15,981 bases of DNA from Veillonellaceae bacterium (GTDB lineage: Bacteria > Bacillota > Negativicutes > Veillonellales > Veillonellaceae), in the NCBI GenBank assembly GCA_900765165.1, contig CAAFQR010000048.1, forward strand, positions 1 to 15,981, given 5' to 3'. Position numbers and translations under genes: made by a program. Shown here in pieces: positions 7,093-14,479 of the stretch. The notes beneath the pieces are model-generated. The model had not been told where the DNA came from, made no database searches, and saw nothing but the letters and a program-made list of their open reading frames with translations. How positions within the stretch are numbered: the stretch's first letter is position 1; each line of letters opens with the position of its first letter.

Positions 7093-7386
7093 TCAGTCTT
7101 CGTTAACCTCTGCTTCGTAAAGAGCCAATACGGCATCAAATTCTTCATCCGTCGGTGCTACATAAATATCTTCACCGTCTTCTTGATCGATACGCGCAAT
7201 AATCACTTCCGGTTCTTCGTGGCATTTACAGCCCGGTTCACATTCTTCCGGCGGCAACGATACCAATACAGCAAATGCTTTGCCGTCGTGGTTGATTACC
7301 ATTTCTTCTTCGTAATACGTTTCGTTACCTTCACCGTCGTCGATAACAACTACCGACATTTCGCCTTCATAGCCTTGTTCTACCAT
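7093..7386 (-). CDS. DUF1292 domain-containing protein (YrzB-like)
   Basis: A very acidic 97-aa cytoplasmic protein of the YrzB/DUF1292 family, found between ruvX and mltG in Firmicutes; its function is unknown. The family core is visible as the VVIDDGEGNETYYEEEMVI strand region and AFAVLVSLPPEE, then EVIIARIDQEDGEDIYVAPT and the closing acidic helix. Between them lies a cluster, Cys49, Cys53, Cys55 and His56 (CEPGCKCH), which could bind a metal. AGGAGGTG sits 8 nt before the ATG at 7386. The gap to ruvX is 3 bp, so translation is probably coupled. Confidence 0.88.
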   Translation of the reverse strand: MVEQGYEGEMSVVVIDDGEGNETYYEEEMVINHDGKAFAVLVSLPPEECEPGCKCHEEPEVIIARIDQEDGEDIYVAPTDEEFDAVLALYEAEVNED

Positions 7387-7389
7387 TCA

Positions 7390-7818
7390 TTACACCTCCT
7401 GTCGACTGTTGCGGCGCCGTTCCAGATAGCCCTGTAAAATCACTACGGCCGCCATTTTATCAATAACCGCTTTTCGCTTCTTGCGGCTTACATCCGCTTC
7501 AATGAGCGAGCGTTCTGCCATCACTGTAGTGAGTCGTTCGTCCCAAAATGCAATGGGCACGTCTACGACTTCCTTCAGCTTAGCTACAAATTCTTCGGTT
7601 TTAATTGCTCGGTCACCTTTGGTGCCGTTCATGTTTTTTGGCATACCAACCACAATTTCCTCCACTTCGTAGGAAGCAATCAACTCGCGGATGCGGTTGA
7701 AATCAGCTTCCAAGGAAGTGCGGCGGATAGTCTCTACACCTTGCGCCGTCAGAAACAACGCGTCGCTGCAGGCTACCCCAATGGTACGGCTACCTACGTC
7801 TAAAGACATTATGCGCAT
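7390..7818 (-). CDS. ruvX: Holliday junction resolvase-like protein RuvX/YqgF
   Basis: A 142-aa RNase H-fold nuclease. The family is named as a putative Holliday junction resolvase; its E. coli member is also linked to pre-16S rRNA 5' end processing. The acidic active-site residues fit: Asp7 in SLDVGSRTIGVA, Glu94 in FWDERLTT and Asp120 in VIDKMAAVVILQGYL. VVGMPKNMNG (57-65) is the typical middle motif. The ATG at 7818 is 1 nt after the ireB stop; an ATG at 7809 would drop three residues. No strong ribosome site precedes it, so coupling to ireB is likely. Confidence 0.95.
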   Translation of the reverse strand: MRIMSLDVGSRTIGVACSDALFLTAQGVETIRRTSLEADFNRIRELIASYEVEEIVVGMPKNMNGTKGDRAIKTEEFVAKLKEVVDVPIAFWDERLTTVMAERSLIEADVSRKKRKAVIDKMAAVVILQGYLERRRNSRQEV

Positions 7819-7819
7819 A

Positions 7820-8077
7820 TTATAACTGTTTCGCCTTTACATATTCTTTTACGAGTTCTTCGATGAGCTCATCACGTTCCATGCGACGAATGTTACTACG
7901 TGCATTGTTATAGCTCGTAATATAGGTAGGGTCCCCGGAGATAAGGTATCCCACGATTTGATTGATCGGGTTATACCCTTTTTCCTGTAAGGAATGATAC
8001 ACCTCTTTTAATACTTCCGACGCGGTCAACGTGTCTTCCGCTTTTTTGAACATCATCGTTTCATCAGATACACTCAT
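7820..8077 (-). CDS. ireB: IreB family regulatory phosphoprotein (YrzL/DUF965)
   Basis: This 85-aa protein belongs to the IreB family. In Enterococcus faecalis IreB is a substrate of the Ser/Thr kinase IreK and acts against cephalosporin resistance. The conserved core is clear: YHSLQEKGYNPINQIVGYLI (27-46), SGDPTYITSYNNAR, and RDELIEELVKEY near the end. The N-terminal SDET puts Thr7 where the family has a phosphorylated Thr. AAAGGAGGG lies 6 nt before the ATG at 8077. It sits 19 bp after alaS, the usual place in Firmicutes. The role in cell-wall stress here is extrapolated; no kinase gene is in view. Confidence 0.92.
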   Translation of the reverse strand: MSVSDETMMFKKAEDTLTASEVLKEVYHSLQEKGYNPINQIVGYLISGDPTYITSYNNARSNIRRMERDELIEELVKEYVKAKQL

Positions 8078-8096
8078 GGTAATCCCTCCTTTGAGT

Positions 8097-10706
8097 TTAT
8101 TTTACCATATCTAGGATAGTCTGTTTACCTACCGCTAACGCATCGTTCAATGCTTCCGGTTTCTTGCCGCCGGCCTGTGCCATATCCGGACGACCGCCGC
8201 CATTACCACCGGCAGCCTGTGCCGTTGCTTTTACGATATTGCCGGCATGTAAGCCAGCTTTTACAGCATCCTTCGTAGCCATGCATACGAAGTTTACTTT
8301 ATCATCGGATGCCATGCCCAAGAGCACCACACCGGAACCGATGTGGTCACGAACCATGTCAGCAATGCCGCGAAGTTCTTCCATATCGGAAGCCGCTACG
8401 GTTGCTACAACGCCGGACAAGCCGTTTACATCGAATTTAGAAGCCAATACATCCTGCATGCTACCAGCTGCCAATTCTTTCTTAGCTGCTGCCAATTCAT
8501 GTTCAGCCGTTTTCAATTCTTCCTGCAACTGGGCTACACGAGCCTGGAGGCTTTCCGGTTTTGTCTTCAACGTCGTTGCCAACGCCAACAATTCAGCGTG
8601 GTCGTGCTGAGCCATGGCCAAGGCAGCTGCACCGGTTACAGCTTCGATACGACGAACGCCGGAGCCGATACCGCCTTCGGATACAATGCGGAACTGACCA
8701 ATAACTGCGGTGTTCGGTACGTGAGAACCGCCGCACAATTCAATACTGAAGTCCGGTACGGTTACAACGCGAACACGGTCGCCATATTTTTCGCCAAACA
8801 AGGCCATAGCGCCTAATTCTTTAGCTTCCGGCATGGACATTTCTGCAATAGCAACGTCCTGTGCCTTCAAGATTTCAGCATTTACCAAATCCGTTACCTG
8901 CTGTAATTCTTCAGCGGTTACCGGAGAGAAGTGGGTGAAGTCGAAACGCAAACGGTCCGGCATTACCAAGGAACCAGCCTGGTTAACGTGGTTGCCCAAT
9001 ACCTGTTTCAACGCAGCATGGAGCAAGTGCGTAGCTGTGTGGTTACGAGCCATGGACATGCGGCGTTCCGTGTCTACTTCAAACGTTACAGCGTCGCCTA
9101 CATGTAAGGTTCCTTCTGAAATAACGCCTACATGGTATGTAGTACCTTCCGGCAATTTACGCGTCGTCGTAACTTCCATTTTGCCCATAGGACCAACGAT
9201 GTAGCCCGTATCGCCTAACTGGCCGCCACCTTCAGCGTGGAACGGCGTGCTGCGTACGATAAGGGTTACTTCGGTGCCATCGGAATCTTCTTCTACGCGA
9301 GTAGCACCTTCGCCAATCATGAGGATTTCAGATTCGGTAGCGCTTTCGTCAGCAGTCAATTCTTCGTTGGACAAGAACGTAATGTCCGGCGTAGCCACTT
9401 TAGCGTCTACGTCTTCACGAGCCGCACGAGCGCGAGTACGCTGTTCGTTCATGGCAGCTTCGAAGCCTTCCATGTCGATAGCGAAGCCGGATTCGCTGGC
9501 GATTTCCTGCGTCAATTCCCACGGGAATCCGTACGTATCATACAATTTGAACACGTCGGTGCCCGGCAATACGCTAACGCCGTCTTCTTTATGCGCAGCG
9601 AGCATACCGGTCAACAATTCCAAGCCCTGTTCCAAGGTCTGGTTGAAACGGTCTTCTTCATTAGCCACAACGCATTTGATGAAGTCTTTCTTTTCAATTA
9701 AGTCCGGCAAGCCCGGTCCTAAAATTTCAACAACAACGTCGATGAGGTCTGTTAAGAAACGACCTTCGATGCCAAGCAAACGACCATGACGTACGGCACG
9801 ACGCAAAATACGACGCAATACGTAGCCACGACCTTCGTTGGACGGCAATACGCCATCGCTAATCAATACAGCAATCGCACGAGCGTGGTCGCCGATAACC
9901 TTCAAAGAAATATCCGTGTTCGGATCTTCATGGTAACCAACGTTTGCGCGTTTCATAGCGGCTTCGATAATCGGGAAGATTAAGTCCGTTTCGAAGTTGC
10001 TTTCTTTATGCTGCAATACGGATGCCAAGCGTTCTAAGCCGGCACCGGTATCGATGTTTTTCTTTTCAAGCGGTACATATTCGCCATCAGCGGTACGGTT
10101 GAACTGGGTGAACACGAGGTTCCAAATTTCCAAATAACGGTCGCAGTCGCAGCCCGGTGCGCAGTCCGGCTGATGACAACCGCGTTCTTCACCTAAATCG
10201 TAGAAAATTTCGCTATCAGGACCGCACGGGCCTTCGCCGATTTCCCAGAAGTTATCTTCCAAGCGGCTAATGTGGCTGTCCGGCAAGCCTACTTCCTTAT
10301 GCCATACATCGTAAGCTTCCTGATCGTCCGGATATACCGTAACGTATAATTTTTCTTTGTCCAGCTTGATGACTTCCGTCAAGAATTCCCAAGCCCAATG
10401 GATAGCGTCTTTTTTGAAATAATCGCCAAAGGAGAAGTTCCCCAACATTTCAAAGAATGTATGGTGACGAGCTGTACGACCAACGTTTTCAATATCGCCG
10501 GTACGAATACATTTCTGACAAGTCGTAACACGGGTGCGCGGCGGCACTAATTTCCCCGTAAAAAACGGCTTTAACGGTGCCATACCGGCGCCGATGAGCA
10601 ACAGCGACGGATCGTTTTCCGGAATCAACGAAAAACTGTCTAATTTCAAATGCCCTTTACTTTCAAAAAACTGCAAATATGCCTGACGCAGTTCATTACC
10701 CTTCAT
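8097..10706 (-). CDS. alaS: Alanyl-tRNA synthetase
   Basis: This 869-aa class II synthetase charges tRNA-Ala in the cytoplasm and edits Ser- and Gly-tRNA-Ala. The catalytic domain (about 1-240) carries RHHTFFEMLGNFSFGDYF (80-97) and the usual bacterial Cys-rich insert (Cys177, 182, 186, 188). The tRNA-recognition domain follows, then the editing domain with AEGGGQLGDTG (491-501) and zinc ligands His556, His560 (HTATH), Cys658 and His662 (CGGSH). A coiled coil (about 715-747) leads to the C-Ala domain with a Gly-rich GGNGGGRPDMAQAGG (833-847). All key residues are intact. The ATG at 10706 has TAGGAGG 9 nt upstream. It is the first gene of the long operon; its short leader has no T-box. Confidence 0.99.
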   Translation of the reverse strand: MKGNELRQAYLQFFESKGHLKLDSFSLIPENDPSLLLIGAGMAPLKPFFTGKLVPPRTRVTTCQKCIRTGDIENVGRTARHHTFFEMLGNFSFGDYFKKDAIHWAWEFLTEVIKLDKEKLYVTVYPDDQEAYDVWHKEVGLPDSHISRLEDNFWEIGEGPCGPDSEIFYDLGEERGCHQPDCAPGCDCDRYLEIWNLVFTQFNRTADGEYVPLEKKNIDTGAGLERLASVLQHKESNFETDLIFPIIEAAMKRANVGYHEDPNTDISLKVIGDHARAIAVLISDGVLPSNEGRGYVLRRILRRAVRHGRLLGIEGRFLTDLIDVVVEILGPGLPDLIEKKDFIKCVVANEEDRFNQTLEQGLELLTGMLAAHKEDGVSVLPGTDVFKLYDTYGFPWELTQEIASESGFAIDMEGFEAAMNEQRTRARAAREDVDAKVATPDITFLSNEELTADESATESEILMIGEGATRVEEDSDGTEVTLIVRSTPFHAEGGGQLGDTGYIVGPMGKMEVTTTRKLPEGTTYHVGVISEGTLHVGDAVTFEVDTERRMSMARNHTATHLLHAALKQVLGNHVNQAGSLVMPDRLRFDFTHFSPVTAEELQQVTDLVNAEILKAQDVAIAEMSMPEAKELGAMALFGEKYGDRVRVVTVPDFSIELCGGSHVPNTAVIGQFRIVSEGGIGSGVRRIEAVTGAAALAMAQHDHAELLALATTLKTKPESLQARVAQLQEELKTAEHELAAAKKELAAGSMQDVLASKFDVNGLSGVVATVAASDMEELRGIADMVRDHIGSGVVLLGMASDDKVNFVCMATKDAVKAGLHAGNIVKATAQAAGGNGGGRPDMAQAGGKKPEALNDALAVGKQTILDMVK

Positions 10707-10775
10707 GAGTTCAGCCTCCTAAATTATCGTTCTCTCTGTTGCACTCCCGCTTACGCAATCGAGTACTAACTATTA

Positions 10776-10784
10776 ATTATATCA
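10776..10784 (-). promoter_or_regulatory. Extended -10 promoter of the alaS operon
   Basis: The minus strand reads TGATATAAT here: a perfect TATAAT (10776-10781) preceded by TGn, the extended -10 form that can work with a weak -35; the best -35 at 17 bp is TTTAGT (3/6). Transcription would begin near 10769, giving a leader of about 62 nt. The upstream transporter stop codon is only 26 bp away and no terminator lies between, so read-through is possible. Confidence 0.65.
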
Positions 10785-10809
10785 GATTATGTCTACAAAC
10801 TAAAGTGTT

Positions 10810-11628
10810 TTACCGACGATTCCCACCAGGATTCCGCCAAGCTGCAATGGCAAAGGTTATCGCATAGGTAATAACGGTCACTAACACCACGGTGCCCCCA
10901 GGAGGCATATCCATGAAAAAGGCGATAACAAGGCCGCCAATAACACCCAGTAAGGAGTATAACTCTGCAATTAAGAAGGTGCCTTTAAAGCCACGGCCCC
11001 ACAAATGAGCCGCCGCTACCGGCACGATCATAAGCGCGCTAATAAGCAAAATACCAACAACGGTCATTCCCATAACCACAACCAAAGCGGTTAACACTGC
11101 AAAGACCATGTTGATGCGTTTTACATTAATACCAGCCGTTACGGCTACACTTTCGTCAAAGGACGTTAAGAGTAGCTTTGCGTACACAATGCGCACGATA
11201 ATGGCCACAATGACCGCCACGATGGCGATGGTAATAATATCTCGCACCGTTACGGTTAAAATACTACCAAACAAGAAATTTAACAGTCCCACGCTTGGCA
11301 TTTTCGACAGCGTCGAGAAAATAACCGCCAGCGCCAGGCCCGTATAGAAGAACAGCGCCAGTATCATGTCCGTATATTGACTCTGACGACGCCGAATAAA
11401 TTCAATGCCGATAGCCGTCAACACGGTCAAAAAAGCCGCCCCTAACGGCGGATAAAAGCCTAACAGCGACGCACCGGTAACACCGGCAAAGGCAATGTGA
11501 CCTAAGCCATCACCTAACAGTGACTGACGACGAATAACGATGAACATGCCGATAACAGGACACATCAGCGCCACGATAATACCGGCGATGAACGCGCGCT
11601 GCATAAAGGAGTACGTCAAAATATCCAT
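10810..11628 (-). CDS. Metal ABC transporter permease (ZnuB/MntB type)
   Basis: A 272-aa inner-membrane protein of the ABC-3 family, which forms the channel for zinc or manganese uptake. It starts MDILTYSFMQRAFIAGI, contains about eight membrane segments, and has family stretches such as RRQSLLGDGLGHIAFAGV (38-55) and SFDESVAVTAG. The frame runs on upstream to 11709, but the ATG at 11628 has TGGAGGGG 4 nt upstream and lies 1 nt after the ATPase stop, as expected for coupled genes. It pairs with the ATPase. Zn and Mn cannot be told apart from sequence. No periplasmic binding-protein gene is in view; it must lie elsewhere. Confidence 0.94.
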   Translation of the reverse strand: MDILTYSFMQRAFIAGIIVALMCPVIGMFIVIRRQSLLGDGLGHIAFAGVTGASLLGFYPPLGAAFLTVLTAIGIEFIRRRQSQYTDMILALFFYTGLALAVIFSTLSKMPSVGLLNFLFGSILTVTVRDIITIAIVAVIVAIIVRIVYAKLLLTSFDESVAVTAGINVKRINMVFAVLTALVVVMGMTVVGILLISALMIVPVAAAHLWGRGFKGTFLIAELYSLLGVIGGLVIAFFMDMPPGGTVVLVTVITYAITFAIAAWRNPGGNRR

Positions 11629-11629
11629 C

Positions 11630-12346
11630 TTACCCCTCCATATGCCAGGACAACGCGGTGCCCATATGCGTTTGCATGAACCCGTCGCAATCCCCGTAAT
11701 AACAAACATGGCGATTTATACACAACGCTTGCTGTGCCGTCTTCGCCGCTTCCGTAATGTCATGGGTTACCATGAGCACCGTAATGCCCAGCTCATGAAG
11801 CGTACCGAGCAGACGGAATACTTCTTCGCTGGCTTTGAAATCAATGCCGCTAGTCGGTTCATCAAGCAATAAAAACCGAGGCTGGCGCGCCAAAGCCTGA
11901 GCAATCATAACACGTTGTTGCTGACCGCCACTAAGCTCACCAATGCGACAATCTTCAAATTCAGACATGCCCACTTGGGCTAACGCACTCATAATACGCT
12001 GTTGACGTTCCGACTTCGGCAATTCCTTATTGAGGCCTAAGCCAAGCCCTACAATTTCGCTGCATGTCGCAGGAAATTGAGCGGCGTTGCGATTGTATAT
12101 TTGTGGCACCAAATGCAACAGCCCTTGTCGTTGCGCATCTCGTACCGATAAACCATCGATGGTGATGGTCCCCTTTGTCGGTTCCAATAAACCGGCTACT
12201 AAATGTAAAAACGTGGTCTTCCCTGCCCCGTTTGGCCCCACGATAATGGTGAAGCTGCGTTCCGGTATAGTTAGCGATATATCGTGCAATACCGTTTCGT
12301 CGCGATCATAGGTAAAGCTCACGTTTTTGACTACAATGTCGCCCAT
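11630..12346 (-). CDS. Metal ABC transporter ATP-binding protein (ZnuC/MntA type)
   Basis: This 238-aa cytoplasmic ATPase powers the permease that follows it. Motifs in order: Walker A GPNGAGKTT (37-45), Q-loop around VPQ (80-82), signature LSGGQQQR (138-145), Walker B LLLDEP (159-164) and the H-loop His195. The tail is rich in Cys and His (Cys209, His213, Cys215, Cys220, His227, His235), as often seen in Zn/Mn transporter ATPases. ACAGGAG lies a few nt before the ATG at 12346. The preceding operon ends in a terminator at 12392-12418, so this pair needs its own promoter in the 45 bp between; I see AT-rich DNA with TAAAAT but no convincing -35 and no clear Zur or MntR site. Confidence 0.94.
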   Translation of the reverse strand: MGDIVVKNVSFTYDRDETVLHDISLTIPERSFTIIVGPNGAGKTTFLHLVAGLLEPTKGTITIDGLSVRDAQRQGLLHLVPQIYNRNAAQFPATCSEIVGLGLGLNKELPKSERQQRIMSALAQVGMSEFEDCRIGELSGGQQQRVMIAQALARQPRFLLLDEPTSGIDFKASEEVFRLLGTLHELGITVLMVTHDITEAAKTAQQALCINRHVCYYGDCDGFMQTHMGTALSWHMEG

Positions 12347-12391
12347 GTTTGCTCCTGTAAATTTCTCAAACGTATTTTAGATTTATTTCAC

Positions 12392-12418
12392 AAAAAAGGA
12401 GGCAATCCGCCTCCTTTT
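12392..12418 (-). terminator. Rho-independent terminator after the NlpC/P60 gene
   Basis: The minus strand forms GGAGGC-GGATT-GCCTCC, extended by A-T pairs to 10-bp arms (12394-12403 and 12409-12418), followed by a T-run at 12392-12397. It lies 16 bp after the NlpC/P60 stop. The plus strand also ends in TTTT, but no plus-strand gene needs it. Confidence 0.9.
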
Positions 12419-12434
12419 CCATACACTGTAATTG

Positions 12435-13241
12435 TTAGAGTACGCGCTTCGCACCGATATAACGGGCGCCCCAATAATCGTCATTGAGGTCCGCAATCGC
12501 TACGCCGCGACTACTAGTGGCGCTAATGAATTTACCGCCGCCAATATAAATACCGGAGTGAGAAACACCCGGTTCGTAGGTTTGGAAGAATACCAAATCA
12601 CCAGGCTGTAAATTACGCTTTGCTACGGTCGTGCCAACGTTGTACTGTTCATCAGCCATACGCGGCAAGGAAATACCGGATTTCGCAAATACATAGCGCA
12701 CGTAACCGGAGCAATCGAAGCCGGACGGCGTCGTGCCACCAAATACATACGGTACGCCTTCATAGCTTTCTGCGTTCGTCAAAATATCACGAACTTCGCG
12801 CGGTACCGGACCGTTAGGTGCAAAAGTGAAATCACTGCCAATAGGATCCAAATGAACGCCGCCTACGCTGCTACTCGCTGCCGCCTTGCGGCTGGCTTTC
12901 ATTTCAGCTGCGATTTTAGACGAATCCATGCGTCCTACATTCTTTAAATCAGACGCTTTCATAGCGCGTCCCATTAATGCTTTGTACGTTGCCGGGCCTA
13001 CTACACCATCAACCGGCAAACCTTTCGCTTTCTGGAAAAGTCGAACTGCCCATTTCGTATTGGCATCGTACTCCCCGTTAAGACGAGCATGATAACCGGC
13101 GGCTATCAATTTCTTCTGAATAGCGGGAATTTCGCCCCCCTTGTCGCCATACGCGTAACCGGCCGCCGATACGGTCCAGCACGAGCATACCAACAATGCG
13201 GTAGCTACTAATAATTTCGTTCGTTTAAAGGTTGGTCTCAT
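12435..13241 (-). CDS. Secreted NlpC/P60 peptidoglycan endopeptidase with peptidoglycan-binding domain
   Basis: A 268-aa exported enzyme expected to cut stem peptides of peptidoglycan. A signal peptide covers about 1-27 (RTKLLVATALLVCSCW, then VSAAG); it has no clear lipobox. A PG_binding_1 domain follows (about 33-90, IPAIQKKLIAAGY to GVVGPATYKALM), then a Ser/Ala/Lys-rich linker (105-130) and the NlpC/P60 domain (about 148-268). The catalytic Cys177 is in FDCSGYV and His228 in SHSGIYIG; the place where many relatives have the third residue reads FISATSS, with Ser240. The ATG at 13241 overlaps the glycosyltransferase stop as ATGA, with AGAGGA upstream. It likely acts in the periplasm, on the thin wall beneath the outer membrane. 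Confidence 0.93.
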   Translation of the reverse strand: MRPTFKRTKLLVATALLVCSCWTVSAAGYAYGDKGGEIPAIQKKLIAAGYHARLNGEYDANTKWAVRLFQKAKGLPVDGVVGPATYKALMGRAMKASDLKNVGRMDSSKIAAEMKASRKAAASSSVGGVHLDPIGSDFTFAPNGPVPREVRDILTNAESYEGVPYVFGGTTPSGFDCSGYVRYVFAKSGISLPRMADEQYNVGTTVAKRNLQPGDLVFFQTYEPGVSHSGIYIGGGKFISATSSRGVAIADLNDDYWGARYIGAKRVL

Positions 13242-14206
13242 TCGTCTGTCCTCTTCATATCGGGCTTATCGCGGCCTGTAGGGTCGCAATTGTAACTGCC
13301 CTTAATCCAATACAACGGCCGATGCTTAACTTCTTCAAACACACGACCTACATATTCCCCAATGATTCCCAGCCCCACCAGCTGTACGCCGCCGAGAAAG
13401 AAGATCGCTACGCCTAAAGTTGCCCATCCGCTGACCGCAGAATTGGTGAAGAAATGGATAAACAAAATATGCAAAATCATGACAACGCTAAGTAAGCCAC
13501 AAAACAGACCAAAGTAAAAGGCCGCCCGTAGTGGCACATTGGAAAAGGCCGCAATCCCGTCCAAGGCGAAGTGCATCATCTTACGCACACTGAACTTCGA
13601 TTTACCGGCAAATCGCGGCGGCGCCACAAAGTGAATTTCCGCCTGACGATATCCAAGATCACCTACGATACCGCGTAAAAAGCGTCCATGTTCCCGGAAC
13701 TTACGCAACGTCTGCAAAGCACGTCGGTTCATCAACCGGAAGTCAGAACCACCTTCTACAATCGGCACATTTGCCATTTTATTCATCAATTTATAGTAAT
13801 ATTTAGACGTAAACGATTTTGCCCAACTCGCGTCTTCCGTAGAATCGCGAATTGTGCGAACGACATCATAGCCCTGTTCCCATAGCTCAACTAACTGCGG
13901 GATTAATTCTGGCGGATGCTGCAAATCACCGTCCATCGTGATAACTGCATCACCACTCGCATAGTCAAGACCACAAGTCAAAGCCAACTGATGTCCGAAA
14001 TTTCGAGCCAACAATAACACCTTCACACTCGTGTCATCTGTCGACAGTCGTTCCAATATCACAGCAGAGGAATCGGACGATCCATCATCGACAAAAATCA
14101 ATTCCTGTTCGTACGGCAACGTATCCAACACACTTTTAACCGTGGTGTAAAACTTTTCAATATTAGCCTCTTCGTTATAAACTGGTACAACCACAGATAA
14201 TTTCAT
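13238..14206 (-). CDS. Family 2 glycosyltransferase, membrane-bound (GtrB/DPM1-like)
   Basis: This 322-aa enzyme should move a sugar from a nucleotide donor to a polyprenyl phosphate on the inner face of the membrane. The GT-A domain starts at once (LSVVVPVYNEE) and has FVDDGSSD (38-45), the DxD region DGDLQHPPE (92-100) and GGSDFRLMNRRAL (152-164). Two C-terminal membrane segments follow (about 225-250 and 258-287), as in GtrB, ArnC and YkcC-like proteins. GGAGG precedes the ATG at 14206 by about 12 nt. It is the first gene of a two-gene unit with the NlpC/P60 hydrolase and overlaps it by 4 bp. The sugar and final glycan are unknown; no flippase or second transferase lies next to it. Confidence 0.92.
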   Translation of the reverse strand: MKLSVVVPVYNEEANIEKFYTTVKSVLDTLPYEQELIFVDDGSSDSSAVILERLSTDDTSVKVLLLARNFGHQLALTCGLDYASGDAVITMDGDLQHPPELIPQLVELWEQGYDVVRTIRDSTEDASWAKSFTSKYYYKLMNKMANVPIVEGGSDFRLMNRRALQTLRKFREHGRFLRGIVGDLGYRQAEIHFVAPPRFAGKSKFSVRKMMHFALDGIAAFSNVPLRAAFYFGLFCGLLSVVMILHILFIHFFTNSAVSGWATLGVAIFFLGGVQLVGLGIIGEYVGRVFEEVKHRPLYWIKGSYNCDPTGRDKPDMKRTDE

Positions 14207-14241
14207 GTTTTGTTACGCCTCCGTATTCTTACTGCCCCTTT

Positions 14242-14270
14242 ATTTTACTAAATTTTCATGAATTTTGCAA
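14242..14270 (-). promoter_or_regulatory. Candidate promoter of the glycosyltransferase-NlpC/P60 operon
   Basis: TTGCAA (14265-14270, 4/6) and TAAAAT (14242-14247, 5/6) are exactly 17 bp apart on the minus strand, placing the start near 14235 and a leader of about 28 nt. A second, weaker pair (TTGTTT and TATACA, 17 bp apart) lies just upstream. Confidence 0.6.
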
Positions 14271-14307
14271 ATTTAGAGCGCCTTTTTGCCTATGTATATC
14301 GAATTTT

Positions 14308-14331
14308 ATAGTTGCAAACAAATGCAACTAT
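14308..14331. repeat. Short perfect inverted repeat upstream of the glycosyltransferase promoter
   Basis: ATAGTTGCA (14308-14316) and TGCAACTAT (14323-14331) are perfect 9-bp arms with a 6-bp gap. It lies about 40 bp upstream of the proposed -35 and overlaps the weaker upstream promoter, so it could be an operator. No T-run follows it. Confidence 0.5.
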
Positions 14332-14406
14332 GCCTATCAAACCTACAATAGTAAGCGATGTAAGAATGCGAAAAAAGTTCATAAATTTTCTAAGATTTAT
14401 TCCATA

Positions 14407-14447
14407 ACAAAAGCGAGTTCAAACAAAATCTCGTTTGAACCCGCTTT
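14407..14447 (-). terminator. Terminator of the adhesin gene
   Basis: On the minus strand AAAGCGGGTTCAAAC pairs with GTTTGAACTCGCTTT (14433-14447 and 14410-14424): 15-bp arms with one G-U pair, an 8-nt loop and TTTTGTT at the end. It begins 33 bp after the adhesin stop codon. Confidence 0.8.
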
Positions 14448-14479
14448 AAGACTTACGGCAAAATTCGTATTGTCTTGTT

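Noticed and set aside
9237..9789. Two long plus-strand ORFs opposite alaS
   Set aside because: Both are shadows of the AlaRS frame and overlap each other; neither has a ribosome site or known motif.
10707..10809. T-box leader for alaS
   Set aside because: The gap is too short and lacks the T-box motif and terminator.
11629..11709. Longer permease N-terminus from 11709
   Set aside because: The extra residues are in another frame of the ATPase end, while the ATG at 11628 has a strong ribosome site and 1-nt spacing.
12347..12391. Zur, Fur or MntR operator before the metal transporter genes
   Set aside because: The region is AT-rich with partial matches only; no convincing dyad of the known forms is present.
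14207..14479. tRNA or small protein gene between the adhesin and glycosyltransferase
   Set aside because: No cloverleaf, T-loop sequence or ORF with a ribosome site was found; a terminator, a dyad and a promoter account for it.
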